Of a stretch of 64,000 bases of DNA, positions 12,276-22,532 are shown one piece after another. Numbering within the stretch: position 1 is the stretch's first letter; the number at the start of each line of letters is the position of its first letter. The notes under the pieces are model-generated. The model made no database searches. It was not told where the DNA came from and saw nothing but the letters and a program-made list of their open reading frames with translations. The DNA lies in contig JAYESD010000001.1 of assembly GCA_036927565.1 (NCBI GenBank), forward strand, positions 76,713,751 to 76,777,750, read 5' to 3'. The position numbers and the translations under genes were made by a program. The DNA comes from Tuctoria greenei (taxonomy: Eukaryota > Streptophyta > Magnoliopsida > Poales > Poaceae).

Positions 12276-13511
12276 TGTAGGATCGAAAAGCACATGAAAA
12301 GCTACCAGAGGGGGGTGAATGGTAGATTAAAACTTTTTCAGCGGAAGCAATGAAAACCCCTCGGCAGAAAAATGATCCATTAAAGAAATCATGTGTCCGA
12401 CTAATCTAAATGTGTTTCACCGTGACAAAAGTGATATATATCATAGATAATCAAGTTACCAAGACGACAAAACAAGAATCACTCAAATCCGGCGAGAGAA
12501 ACTCAAGTTACGATCGAAAGATCGAACAATGATTAATCTGCCCTACCCGAGAAAAAAAACAGATCTATAATACTGCAAAAAAACTCGTGTAGATCAAAAA
12601 CCACAAATCCAATGACCGTGAAATTTTGACAAATGATAGATAATCAAGTTTTAAAGACAACCCAAAAAGATTCACGTCAATTGGATCTGTAAAACTCGAG
12701 TTGTGATAAAACCACTGAAGAAAAGGTAGTGCTGTGCAGAAAACTCGACGAGAGAAACTTGTCTGGAACAAGTCGGATGAACAAGGGACAAAAGTTCCTT
12801 TCAACTACGAATATTATTCAATAGAACACAAGAGGAACCACCCCAAAGCCGTGCCCCATGAGCTCTGGCCTCCCTTGCTTATATAACCAGCCCGAAGGCC
12901 AACTCAACTCAAATCAGGACTCTAATCCTACTCAAACCACGAATCAAAACTTTCCATAACTGCTTAGGACTCTTCTATATGCAGATAGAAGCAATATTAA
13001 GACTTCCAAAAACCATAGAAACGTATCCCAAATTCCTAAAACAACTCAAATTCGTGACCCACATGAAATCTTATCATAACCAACTCAAATCTTTACATAT
13101 TTGAGTCAAACATGACTCAGCCACAGCCTAAGTCCATAACCTATTCGGCTGGACCTTTCCGACCAATTTTTTACGTCCAAATCTCTTCATCACGCCTTGG
13201 AACCATGCAGCCACGTCCATACACTCCTTGCACACATGCAAACATCTTCCAACGATGTCCACGATACCTTCATATGCATTGTTCTTGATTCAAACATGTT
13301 GCGCGACCTCCTGATCAACTCAACCACAATTCCTCCCAAACCTGGTTGTTGAACCTCATATTCTCCCTAAGACTAGTTCAATGGATTCCGTCACCAGCCA
13401 TGTCTTGAACTCAAGCAACATCTGCACATGAACAAACAACCAATACTTCCAAGCACAATTCCTCGACTTGACTCTCGTTAGTTCCGAAACTACAACATCT
13501 TACATGAGAAC
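12276..13511 (-). repeat. A' 5' LTR
   Basis: This copy pairs with 4564-5818. It starts at the PBS with TGTAGGATC and ends near GAGAAC at about 13511. A TATA-like TTATATAAG (minus) is at 12889-12898. The right edge is approximate because about 22 bp present in the other copy is missing here. Confidence 0.85.
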
Positions 13512-13850
13512 TTCACATAAGCATGTTGCAAACCATAGCAAAATGATATCCACCATATCAACCAAAATGCACCAAAAACTTAGCAAATGAATACTAAGCA
13601 ATCTTTCCAACAATGTAAAGCAAGTTCGAAACATTTCACAGTAAAAGCAGGAACATTGTGATCAAGCACCGGACCTTGCCAAAGCTAACTGGACCTTGAA
13701 CCGGATCTTACCAAAGCTAGCTGGACCTAGCGCCGGAGCTAATCAAAGTTAGTTAGACCTAGAGTCAGACCTTGACGATAAAGGTGTTTTGGTAGTATTC
13801 AAAACTTTTATCGCCATAGCCAATGTATTCAGCACACATAGGTCTCACAC
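13512..13850. other. Unassigned segment with a 32-bp triple repeat
   Basis: Between the end of A' and the point where the B LTR clearly resumes (palindromes from about 13855) lie some 340 bp that match no other LTR in the window. No ORF is supported. At 13668-13763 three degenerate units of exactly 32 bp stand head to tail, each with a CCGGA start, a CAAAG core and a GACC end. It may be U3 sequence private to B or the remnant of another insertion. Confidence 0.5.
13668..13763. repeat. Three 32-bp tandem units
   Basis: Units at 13668-13699, 13700-13731 and 13732-13763 align without gaps (ACCGGACCTTGCCAAAGC, ACCGGATCTTACCAAAGC, GCCGGAGCTAATCAAAGT at their starts). The middle unit contains the self-complementary AGCTAGCT. 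Confidence 0.75.
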
Positions 13851-14988
13851 ACCAGCAAGTCCGATATTCATCGGACAAGTCTGTTAATCTTCTGACTAAA
13901 ATCGGACAAGTCCTCCAAGTCCTGACTTGTCCTTAGCCTACAATTTTTCACTGCACCAAACAAGTCCGATATCAATCGGACTAGTCCAAAAACTCTTTGA
14001 CTAAAATCGAACACGTCCCTCCAAGTGCAGACTTGTCCTCAATTCTACACCATGTTCATCACACTGGACTAGTCTGAAAAGTTTCTGACTAAAATCGTAC
14101 TAGTCCGTACCTTAATGGACTAGTCCGGTATATCTCAACACCGCACACCGGACTAGTCCGGAGTCGACCACAGATTAGTCCGAACATTGCAAACCCTAAC
14201 GGTAACTTTCAGAAACCCTAGTATAAATAGAGGTGTACATCCATACAACCAATACTCTCGACTCCCTGCGCCGTCACACCTTCTAAGAGTCCAAAATACA
14301 TATCTCTCCACACATTCTAACCCAAAAAGCAAATCTTAGAGGATTAGCAATTGATCGAAGGAGATACTTGTTCTACACATCTTGACCTCTTGGATTTGAT
14401 CTCTCGCACACTCTTGTTGTTTATTATATATATTTTGAGTGTGTTTGGTGGTATTCTTCATTATAATTCTTGGGGAGCCCTCAACTTGTTAGAAGGCCCC
14501 TTGAATAAGTTATTTGTCCCTTTATGACTAGTGGAAGAGAATCGGTCTCCGTGTCGATTTAACGAGGGTAGGGTTGGTGAAGACCCGGTCCTCTGTGGAC
14601 TCCTCAATGTGGATGTAGATTTCCTCTATGGAATCGAACCACGGGATAAAATCTTGTCTCGCACACTTTTGTTTCATCGTTCATCATATTCTAGGGTTTA
14701 CATAATCTCGTGTAACTCATGTTGAAACATTGAAACTAAAGTTGATCTTTGCCATACATTGTTTGATTGTTATAATACATCTAAGTTGCTAATTAATTTC
14801 CGCTGCATAGGGTACTAGAAGTGAAATTATCGACCAATCTTGATCTTTCTAGTCCACGCATACCAGACTAGTCCGCACTGTACCGGCCTAGTCCGATCTC
14901 TCTGTATTTGATCAATCTGTTGAGTGCTTTAGGGATCGACAAAGTTTCAAAAGGCCTATTCACCCCGCCCCCCTAGGCTACATTCATT
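13851..14988 (+). repeat. Element B 3' LTR, right piece
   Basis: This is the rest of the B LTR. U3 palindromes run from about 13858 to 14185 (GGACAAGTC, GGACTAGTCC and variants). A CCCTAACGGTAACTTT box is at 14194-14209 and TATAAATAG at 14222. A second palindrome pair lies near the U5 end (14868-14898). The LTR ends in GGCTACATTCA at about 14988, the same terminus as in D and G. Confidence 0.85.
14222..14230 (+). promoter_or_regulatory. TATA box of B LTR
   Basis: TATAAATAG followed by AGGTG, 28 bp after the start of the Myb-like box. The same arrangement occurs in D (55351). Confidence 0.7.
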
Positions 14989-15347
14989 GTTGTTTTCCAT
15001 GATGAAAAACGCCTAAGGAGATCTTTCCTGTACTTCATTTGATGCACAAAGGTTCCCTCATTAGTTTGCCCGATTTGCAGCCCCAAAAAGTACGTGAATT
15101 CTCCCATCATACTCATCTCAAGTTCCAAACTAATCATAGCTGAAAACTTGGACACAAGATCATGAGAAGCACAATCAAAGATAATATCATGCGCATACAC
15201 TTGAACAAATAGTGAGTCATTGCCATGCTTAAGCACAAAAAGAGCTTTATTAACTTTGCCCATATTAAACCCCTTTAGGAATAACACGCAAATGCTGAGA
15301 TAAAACAACAGGTGTATGAGGCGAAGTTTGAGGATTTCGTACCCAAC
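14989..15347 (-). pseudogene. pol: Type-A copia scrap with internal deletion
   Basis: From about 15275 down to 14989 the minus strand encodes the RT palm and connection (KHGNDSLFVQVYAHDIIFD, MSMMGEFTYFLGLQI). The YVDD box reads YAHD, so the catalytic Asp pair is damaged. From about 15276 to 15347 the sequence jumps to the gag-PR spacer that A' has at about 10028-10100. Compared with A', about 2.2 kb holding PR, INT and the first half of RT is deleted. The LTR of F begins directly after 15347. Confidence 0.8.
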
Positions 15348-16766
15348 TGAATGTGTCCTAGAGGGGGGGTCAATAGGCGTAAAACTTTTCCTGCAACACT
15401 TAAACAAAATCGTCAAATACAGGGGAGCCAGACTAGTCCAACATAGATGGCGGACTAGTCCGGTGTACTTGGTGTACCTACAAAAGGAATAACTGTTTTA
15501 TGAATCTTTCTCAAACGTTATCGCGGCGGAATGTAGTAAACTATCCTATCAACTTGATGAAGTAATTAGGATGAGAATTAGCACATGGAATACAAAATTA
15601 ATACAAGTTGCAAGTTTGATTAACCCTATTCCCTAGATGATGATGGTTGTAAAACTAAAGAACTAGAACACACAATACAAGGATTTTTACCGAGGTTCGA
15701 TCTCACCAAATAGATCTACTCCTTGTTGAATAGCCCACAAAGAGCTGGATCTCAATCAACCCTTTACCTCTTCAAGTCACCACACAGGCCGACTGGAGTT
15801 TCACTATCAAGGGGTAATCACTGAGTCAATGGGGCAACCTCACACGATAAGGGCTCCCAAAAATTTGTAGCGAGAAAAATGAATCAAATACACTCAAAAG
15901 ATGTACAATAGATGCGAGAGTGTATGACAGATTAAAACCCTGAGAGGTAAACAATGCATAGAAGACGATATCCCTTTCCCAAATCTTGACTCCCAAAAGA
16001 TTTAACTTTTTAGGACTTTAGATTTGTGGGGAGAAGTGTTTTTGTGCTCTTGGGATGTATGACGGCGCTAGGGTTCTTAGTTGTGTGTTGTAGTGTCGTG
16101 GATCACCTATTTATAGACTTTCTGAAAAAGTTACCATTAGGGATCCTGACGGCCGAACTAGTCTGCTCTGGTGACCGGACTAGTCCGGTGTGCTGTATAA
16201 AACCTGCATGAATAGCGCAGCACAAAAGAAACCCTAATTTGTGTGAGGTGATCCGGACTTGTCCGCAATGGAATTGAAAGTTAACTGGACTAGTCTGTGA
16301 TGACTCCAGAAACTCAATTGGACTATTCCGCAATTGGACAGACTTGTCCAGCACAAGGTGAAATGTATTGTGTTGGCAAAACATCAGAATGTTGAACGAA
16401 TTTGTCTGGCACATGTCCAGACTTGTCCCGGTGGGAACAGTGAGTTGATCAGACTGGTCTGCTCGTGAACGGACATGTCCGTGCTTCAGTGAAATGCTTA
16501 ATTGTTGATTTTAGCCCTTACACTATACGCAAAGTTATGAGCTCTTGGGATGTGTCTCTCACACACATACTATACATTAACATCTACTTTGCGCTTCCAT
16601 TCTTAACTTGGGCTTTTCCTTTCTCAATCCTCAATTTTCATCTTTTTGTGCACCAATAGTTCCATTCTTCGTATACCTGCTTTCATCTCAACAAATTCCA
16701 TTAGGATCTCATTAGTTTGTCAACAATCATCCAAAACCCACAAGGGAATGGCTAGATGCACTTTTA
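15348..16766 (-). repeat. Element F 3' LTR
   Basis: The LTR is 1419 bp. In plus orientation it starts TGAATGTGTCCTAGAGG and ends AGATGCACTTTTA, the complement of the common TGAAAGTGCATCT start with one change. U3 palindromes are at about 16155-16490 and a pair near U5 at 15428-15462. A TATAAATAG box (minus) is at 16108-16116. The left flank CCAAC (15343-15347) is the expected target duplication to look for at the other end of F. Confidence 0.88.
16108..16116 (-). promoter_or_regulatory. TATA box of F LTR
   Basis: The minus strand reads TCTATAAATAGG. A decayed CCCTAATGGTAACTTT box lies upstream in F orientation, with G-to-A relative to D. Confidence 0.65.
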
Positions 16767-17316
16767 ATCTCCCCTTTTTTGTGATTGATGAAAACTAATT
16801 GAGATTTCACAATTAAGAGTAAAAAATTGTTTTCATAAAGTGTGCATATATGAGAATGACATATGAGCAAGAATAACTTTCTCACATATATGAACTCTTT
16901 ATGGTGGGGTGCCCATAGAGTGTGTGTGAGCAGATATTGTGATGTGCATAATTGAAAATACAACAATTATAATAAACAACCATCACAAGAATATCATAAT
17001 GAGCATCACACATCCATATTAAACAAAATTGGCATCATCCAACTAGAAATTAAAATAGTTTGAAACTTAAAACATAAAGAGATACATGTCCATGATCACT
17101 AGTCCTTAAGGCTCATAAATTGACTACTAGTCTCAATCTCTCGCCCTTTGGCATCAAGGCACCAAAAAGGGAAAATTTTAGGGGGGTTACTCTCTGTCAC
17201 TCTCTCTTTCACTCTTAGCCCTATCCTTGTTTTCATCTTCAAATTTATGATCATGTTGAGGAGGAGGTACAAAGACACCCACAAGCCCAAAAGAGGCCTT
17301 CCTGTTTTGTGAGAGG
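16767..17316 (-). pseudogene. F polypurine tract, 3' UTR and post-pol ORF tail
   Basis: The polypurine tract (AAAAGGGGAGAT on the minus strand) is at 16767-16780. Further right, 17130-17316 matches the end of the post-pol ORF of H (29460-29600), including a second purine run followed by CTTTGGCATCAAG in plus orientation. The stretch between is AT-rich with no coding signal. The ORF tail is cut at 17316 by E. Confidence 0.65.
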
Positions 17317-18223
17317 TTGATGAGTAGAAAGGTTTAGGCCCGATCTTCCGAAAGGTAATGGATAAGTCGATTGAGGTGAAGATCTCGACGTTGATGATCT
17401 GAGGCTCTCGAGTAGAACACGAAAAACCCCTCCAATCACTACACCACCGCTCCGTTGGTTATCAGCCGTGCTGCACACAATTGACCTCGCCAAGAACGCT
17501 AATTCCTGCATGTGCAACCGAGAACACAAGCAAGAATAAGTTAGACATGATCTGAAATCGCGAAGTTGGGGTTTCAAAAACGTAGAACGGCGATATTATT
17601 AATCTAAGCAAAACCCAATTGTCTATGACGGCTACCATGGAGTATATATAGGTGGTAGGACATCCAAGGGGGTGTTGGGGTCGTGACCCAATGCTAAGAC
17701 ACGAAAATAATGGACTTAGACCTGATACAAGGCCCAATGGCTTAATACTGTGGCGCAACACGATGACAGATTCTGAACTCGATTTTGTTTTGACCATTCC
17801 TGTCGACTCCCAAAGAATATTTATATGGGACCAGCTCCATTGGAAAGTATCCTCTCCCCTTTCCGTGCATACGTAGAACGTCCAAAACGGAGTTCGTATG
17901 CGTTTTGGGCGTCTGTTTTAGTGTGTACTGCTCCTGGACTCCGAGTTGGACACGATTTTGAGTTGGGGTCGGTTTCCATCCTCTTTGAACATATCCTCTA
18001 GTCCTCCATGCCCCTAAATCTTCCTCCATTTACTCCTTTAACTTCTCTATGTATCCTAATCATAATTAAGTCATCAGGCAACAATCTATTCTCAAAGATA
18101 TATAAGGAAACATATAAGAACGAGCTCACCTTGGAAATTAATTGGTGTGTGTGAATCCTATTGATTGCATCTTGTATGTTGAATGGAGTGTTGTGTATAT
18201 CCATAGAAGTGATTTCCTCATCA
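17317..18223 (-). repeat. E 3' LTR
   Basis: Plus orientation starts TGATGAGTAG and ends CCTCATCA. It is nearly identical to 20949-21854 apart from scattered substitutions. A TATATATA box (minus) is at about 17642-17652. The polypurine tract follows on its right. Confidence 0.9.
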
Positions 18224-18558
18224 TCCTCCCCTTCTTGAATTGGAGTCGTCCTCGACTCAAGTTCATCTTCCCTCATGAGTGGGTCCATATGTGCAACGCC
18301 ATCAAATCCTCTTGTGTGCATCAAAGGAGGTGGCCAAGGTGGTGGACGACATAGTGCACCATCTCCATGTTCTTCATCAAATACGCATGCACATTCACTC
18401 GAGCTAGGATCCCAAACAAATAAACATTGTGTCGTGCTTGTATGTGCATTGACAATGTGCTTGATCACATCATTCTCCCTTTCTTTATGACAAGCCGTCC
18501 TCGGCTTGCTCGTATGTCCAGCAAAGAGGCTTTTGAGGATAGAGTGAGCGTTGTCCAT
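17998..18558 (-). pseudogene. E internal acidic ORF running into the LTR
   Basis: An open stretch of 186 codons starting MDNAHSILKSLFAGHTS. It contains a Cys- and Pro-rich middle, then ELESRTTPIQEGEDDEEI, and its last 75 codons lie inside the 3' LTR. The EGEDDE-type acidic end resembles, from memory, the tail of plant gypsy Gag-Pol proteins, which would make this a leftover of the pol end after internal deletion. No enzymatic motif is visible. It could equally be a chance frame across a conserved LTR. Function unknown. Confidence 0.4.
18224..18236 (-). other. E polypurine tract
   Basis: The minus strand reads AAGAAGGGGAGGA directly before the LTR start TGATGAGG. It fixes the left inner border of the element. 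Confidence 0.8.
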
Positions 18559-18813
18559 ATTGCACTACCGCAGTGAATAATGCTTTTGTTGTCCCTGCTG
18601 CAAGGAAAAAATACTAGAAAAACTTGACAAGACATTATTAGCGTTAGTACACTCATTTACTTGACCATGTTGTTGCAGCACAAAAGGAGCTTTCTCATTT
18701 TAACATATGTAAAATTTATGCACTATAAACATACCACTATGTTCATATTTGCCTATAGCATGAAAAATATTTCTATTTAACAAAGGCAATTCAGATTGGG
18801 AAAATATTCTCTT
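18559..18813. other. E spacer
   Basis: AT-rich sequence between the tail ORF and gag with many short stops on both strands. I see nothing else in it. Confidence 0.5.
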
Positions 18814-19677
18814 CTATACGATATCAAGTTCACAAAGAGTGTCAAATTCAATATAACCCAAAGTATTTAGAGAAGACAACAATTTCAGCTCATCACTTTC
18901 ACATGTAATTGGAATCAAATGCTTAATTTCAGCACAAGTGAGTGATAAAGTATCAAATTCATTTGATTGTTCTAGCATAGGTACAATATAATTATCAGCA
19001 CACAACTCTTTCTTAATGCAACGATCAGCAGGAAAATCAACATGTGACAATGGTGTATAAATAAACGATTCTAATAGTTGCTCCTCGAAAATAGCATGAT
19101 TGGTGGAAAAATTTAGAACATCCAAAAACTTATCACCTTTTGTATCTGTAGAATGTTTTGCCTTACCATTTTCAACAGTGATTTCGAGTGCATTATGAGT
19201 TGATCCATCTAAAATTTCACAAGTATTGTCAAAAGCCTCCTTCTCTTTTGCATTATCTACATTATTTTCTATATTGTCCTGCAAAACGTTAGACACAAAA
19301 AGAGGTACAACAAGAAATTTCTCCTCAAATTGATGCACTTCATCTTTGCAATTAGGTACATTCATAAATGTTTCTCGCATACAAATTTTCATATCCTTCC
19401 ATGTTCGAGGTTTTTCTAGATCATTTAAATTTTTCCACCAAGTTAATTGACAATCTACTAATGCACTTGCAACATTTCGAATCTTTCTCCTCTCACACAT
19501 ATGACATTGTCCAAAAATTTTATCCAACTCTATTTTCCAAGCAATATATTCATCGTAACCAAAACCATCATAAGAATGAAGAGATGGGAGAATGCAATTA
19601 CTTTCTATGGAAGGAGTTGTAAAGATGGTCCGAATTTCATGTGAAACCTTAGTTAATGTTTGATTCTTAGAGAGCAA
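18814..19677 (-). CDS. gag: E gag-like protein
   Basis: An open frame of 287 codons. Residues about 35-115 carry the pattern of the Retrotrans_gag family found in Ty3/gypsy elements: YDGFGYDEYIAWKIELDKIF, then LVDCQLTWWKNL and TWKDMKICMRETFM. The rest is acidic and Asn/Asp-rich with no zinc knuckle and no protease motif. It is shorter than a gypsy Gag and has no pol downstream. The role would be particle assembly with enzymes supplied by a relative. The start at 19677 is the first ATG of the open frame; a stop lies just upstream. It may be truncated at either end. Confidence 0.65.
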   Translation of the reverse strand: MLSKNQTLTKVSHEIRTIFTTPSIESNCILPSLHSYDGFGYDEYIAWKIELDKIFGQCHMCERRKIRNVASALVDCQLTWWKNLNDLEKPRTWKDMKICMRETFMNVPNCKDEVHQFEEKFLVVPLFVSNVLQDNIENNVDNAKEKEAFDNTCEILDGSTHNALEITVENGKAKHSTDTKGDKFLDVLNFSTNHAIFEEQLLESFIYTPLSHVDFPADRCIKKELCADNYIVPMLEQSNEFDTLSLTCAEIKHLIPITCESDELKLLSSLNTLGYIEFDTLCELDIV

Positions 19678-20933
19678 CTACATCGCCGTCTTCATCATGT
19701 CAATCATCTCAGCATATAATGCATGATTCTTCCTTTTACCTAACATTGTTAGTAGTAAACAGAAGACAACGAAAAAATATGTTATCCCTATCGACTACAA
19801 AGTATAATGGCAAAGTGGAAGTAGAATCACACACTCTCAAGCATCTTGCCACGCTCTTACAAGTGTTCTTAATGACAATGCAGGTGGCAAACGGTGGCCG
19901 GTATGAGGAAACTAATGAAGCATGGGATGATTGCAAAGGTGTATCGATTCTACTCAAGAGTAAAGGGTAGCTTGGATGGCACTTTATATGTAGCAAGGAT
20001 TAGTAACAATGAAATCAGATAGTAAAGTTGAATAAGTGTCCAAAGTACTTATCAAAGTTGCTGGCCTAAATGTGTTCCTAGTAGTTCAAGCAAGCAAGAC
20101 ATGAGACAAAACTAGATGACACAAAGGATGCAAGCACTTCTGTTTTTTTTATTTTTTTATCCTATTTTTGTGTGCGGCTTTTGTATCTTGTTTTACACTT
20201 GCCTTTTTATTTTGTCTTTCTTTTCTCAGAATGTGCTGCCAAAGAAGAACACAATTAAAACCAATCGAAGATATCTCGTGTGTCTGTTGCAGATTTTCTG
20301 CTCAATCTTCCAAGGACAAATAGGCACACTTAGAGGCTCTAAATAGAAAAACTTACAACAGCAAGATTGTATATATATCTCTCCTCTTTAATTTAAATAT
20401 ATGGAATACCTATTTTGGACAATAACAATAGAAGATATTGTCACCGAAATACAAACTGTTCAGAAATTCTAGGTCGAGAACAGATTCAGCTCTAATACAC
20501 TTTTGACCATGATAGCTCCATTTACTGGGAAACCTATGAATATGAAAGTTGTATCTAATTTCGTAAGCTTTCCATAAAGTATAAGAACGCTAAAATCCGA
20601 GTTCGTATGAGTGATATATGAAGAAAGTACTAAATTGGACAGAGATGAATCTAATCTGGATGTGATGACGTGATTCAATAGGATGAATCAACACAATGCA
20701 AAACTCAAACTAAGACCAAAAAAACTTTCTAAACCAGAAAATATGACTCAACAACTGACACAAACTCAACAAAACCAAACTGAATACGAAAGTTGCAAAG
20801 GCTCAATGGTGGTTTGGACAAAGTAATAAACAGATCTACTAAACTGCAAATTTTTGTGGTTTTTTTGTGGACTCTAGGTATGAAAAACAAAACTAATGTA
20901 ATGGATAGATGAATTACCTAATGGGCAACTTGG
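19678..20933. other. E leader, non-coding
   Basis: About 1.25 kb between gag and the PBS. It includes a T-rich tract at about 20143-20160. Short ORFs exist on both strands but none shows a family motif. Confidence 0.55.
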
Positions 20934-20948
20934 AAATCTGATACCAAT
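20934..20948 (-). other. E primer binding site
   Basis: The minus strand reads ATTGGTATCAGATTT, matching the tRNA-iMet complement over its first 11 bases. It abuts the 5' LTR at 20949. Confidence 0.88.
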
Positions 20949-21854
20949 TGATGAGAAAGATTGAGGCCAGATCATCCAAAAGGTAATGGATAAGTCAATT
21001 AAGGTGAAGATCTCGACGTTGAGGATCCGAGGCTCTCGAGTAGAACATGAAAAACCCCAGCAATCACTACACCACCGCTCCGTTGGTTATCAACCGTACT
21101 GCACATAATTGACCTCGCCAAGAAGGCTAATTCTTGCAATTCCAACTGAGAACACAAGCAAGAACAAGGTAGACACGATCTGAAATCGTGAAGCTGGGGT
21201 TTCACAAACCGTAGAACGACAATATTATTAATCTAAGCAAAACCCAATTGTCTATGGCGGCTACCATGGAGTATATATAGGTGGGAGGACATCCAAGGGG
21301 GTGTTGGGGTCGTGACCTAACACTAAGACACGAAAATAATGGACTTAGACTTGATACAAGGCCCAATGGCCCAATACGGTGGTGCAGCACCATGACAGAT
21401 TCTGAACTCGATTTTGTTTCGACCATTCCTTTCGACTCCCAAAGAATATTTATATGGGACCAGCTCTATTGGAAAGTATATCCTCTCCCCTTTCCGTGCA
21501 TATGTAGAACGTCCAAAATGGAGTTCGTATGCATTTTGGGCGTCTGTTTTAGTTTGTACTGCTCCAAGACTCCGAGTTGGACACGATTTTGAGTTGGGGT
21601 CGGTTTCCATCCTCTTTGAACGTATCCCCTGGTCCTCCATGCCTCTAAATCTTCTTATGATTACTCCTTTAACTTCTCTATGTATCCTAATCACAATTAA
21701 GTCATTAGGCAACAATCTATTCTCAAAAATATAAAAGGAAACATATAAGAACGAGCTCACCTCTGAAATTAATTGGTGTGTGTGAATCCTATTGATTGCA
21801 TCTTGTATGTTGAATGGAGTGTTGTGTATATCCATAGGAGTGATGTCCTCATCA
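20949..21854 (-). repeat. E 5' LTR
   Basis: This copy pairs with 17317-18223. Plus orientation starts TGATGAGAAAG and ends CCTCATCA. The TATATATA box (minus) is at about 21273-21283. The right flank TAGGT is the target duplication. Confidence 0.9.
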
Positions 21855-22532
21855 TAGGTGCCATGTCTTTGTAGTTCTCTTTGGAGTCTTTGGAGATCTG
21901 AGGAGATCCCACTGGCTCAATCTCCAATTTCTCTTAGATAGCTTTGATGTTTGCCTTCATGTACCTCTGGATCATCTTCCTTGCCAAGCTTTCTTTGTGT
22001 TGCTTAACTTCCACTTCATGACAGGATGCAAAGATGGAGGAAAGCATCTTTAGAACTCCACAGTAGGACTCTCTGGGGGGTGGAGGAGCGGAGCAAGTTC
22101 CGGTTTAGTCCGGAGGAGGGATGCTTCATGCCGATGGTGAAGATTCCCATGGAAGAACCTTCAATTTTTGTGGCTCAAAGTGGAAATGGCCTTGGGAGCT
22201 TGAGCTTGAGGAGAAAGAATGTAAAGGCGATTGTGAGAGGAAGAAGAAGAGTTTCGGCGGCAGGCTAGGGTTAAGCCTAGCAGTAGTGGACTAGTCCGCA
22301 ATGGACCGGACTAGTTGGTACACCAGATCAGAGTTGGCTAGTCACTAGCAACAGACTAGTCCGGTGCTGATCACGGACCAGTCCGAGTCAGCTGAACAGA
22401 ATAGAATCAAAACAAAGTGATTTTGGGAATATGATCTAATAGTGATCTAAAAAACATCATTGCAAAAACAATCTTGATGAATATGACCAGTAAGCAATAA
22501 AAAACCATACAATTGCCATAATTCACCAAGAT
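21855..22532 (-). pseudogene. F post-pol ORF remnant and leader
   Basis: From 22060 down to 21855 the minus strand matches the C-terminal part of the post-pol ORF of G, ending at ATGGCACCT where E entered. From 22270 to 22060 is the non-coding leader, like that of G at about 51790-52000. Palindromes (GGACTAGTCC, GGACCAGTCC) lie at about 22285-22390. The central domain of the ORF, present in G, H and D, is missing, so F has a second deletion here. Confidence 0.65.

Larger units (their letters stand above)
4564..13511 (-). mobile_element. A': Ty1/copia element with both LTRs, inside the B LTR
   Basis: A' is a complete but decayed copia element on the minus strand: 5' LTR 12276-13511, PBS 12262-12275, gag, PR, INT, RT, RNase H, polypurine tracts near 5819-5990, and 3' LTR 4564-5818. 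Its Gag is long, with two CCHC knuckles flanking a coiled-coil stretch, which suggests a Sirevirus-like or related copia lineage, but its LTRs lack the CGGACTAGTCCG palindromes of the other elements. I could not find matching target duplications: the 5 bp to the left (AACCG) differ from the sequence to the right, so one end may be rearranged. Confidence 0.85.
1856..14988 (+). mobile_element. Element B: 5'-truncated Sirevirus, split by A'
   Basis: B is the 3' part of a Ty1/copia Sirevirus: INT-RT linker, RT, RNase H, short 3' untranslated region, polypurine tract and 3' LTR. Gag, PR, INT and the 5' LTR are missing. The 3' LTR is interrupted by A' (about 4564-13511) and resumes to end at ACATTCA near 14988. 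Unlike D, H, G and F it has no post-pol ORF: only about 600 bp separate the pol stop from the polypurine tract. The left junction at 1856 is internal to the pol gene and coincides with the end of the type-A remnant, so truncation or illegitimate recombination created it. Confidence 0.8.
17317..21854 (-). mobile_element. Element E: gag-only LTR retrotransposon (TR-GAG type)
   Basis: E is about 4.5 kb, with LTRs of 907 and 906 bp, a PBS, a polypurine tract and a single gag-like ORF plus an acidic tail ORF. No PR, RT, RNase H or INT motif is visible in the 2.7 kb interior. The LTRs begin TGATGA and end TCATCA. The flanks are GAGGT on the left and TAGGT on the right, a five-base target duplication with one change. 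It sits in the post-pol ORF of F in the same orientation. It must have moved with enzymes from another element. The gag type suggests a Ty3/gypsy partner. Confidence 0.85.
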
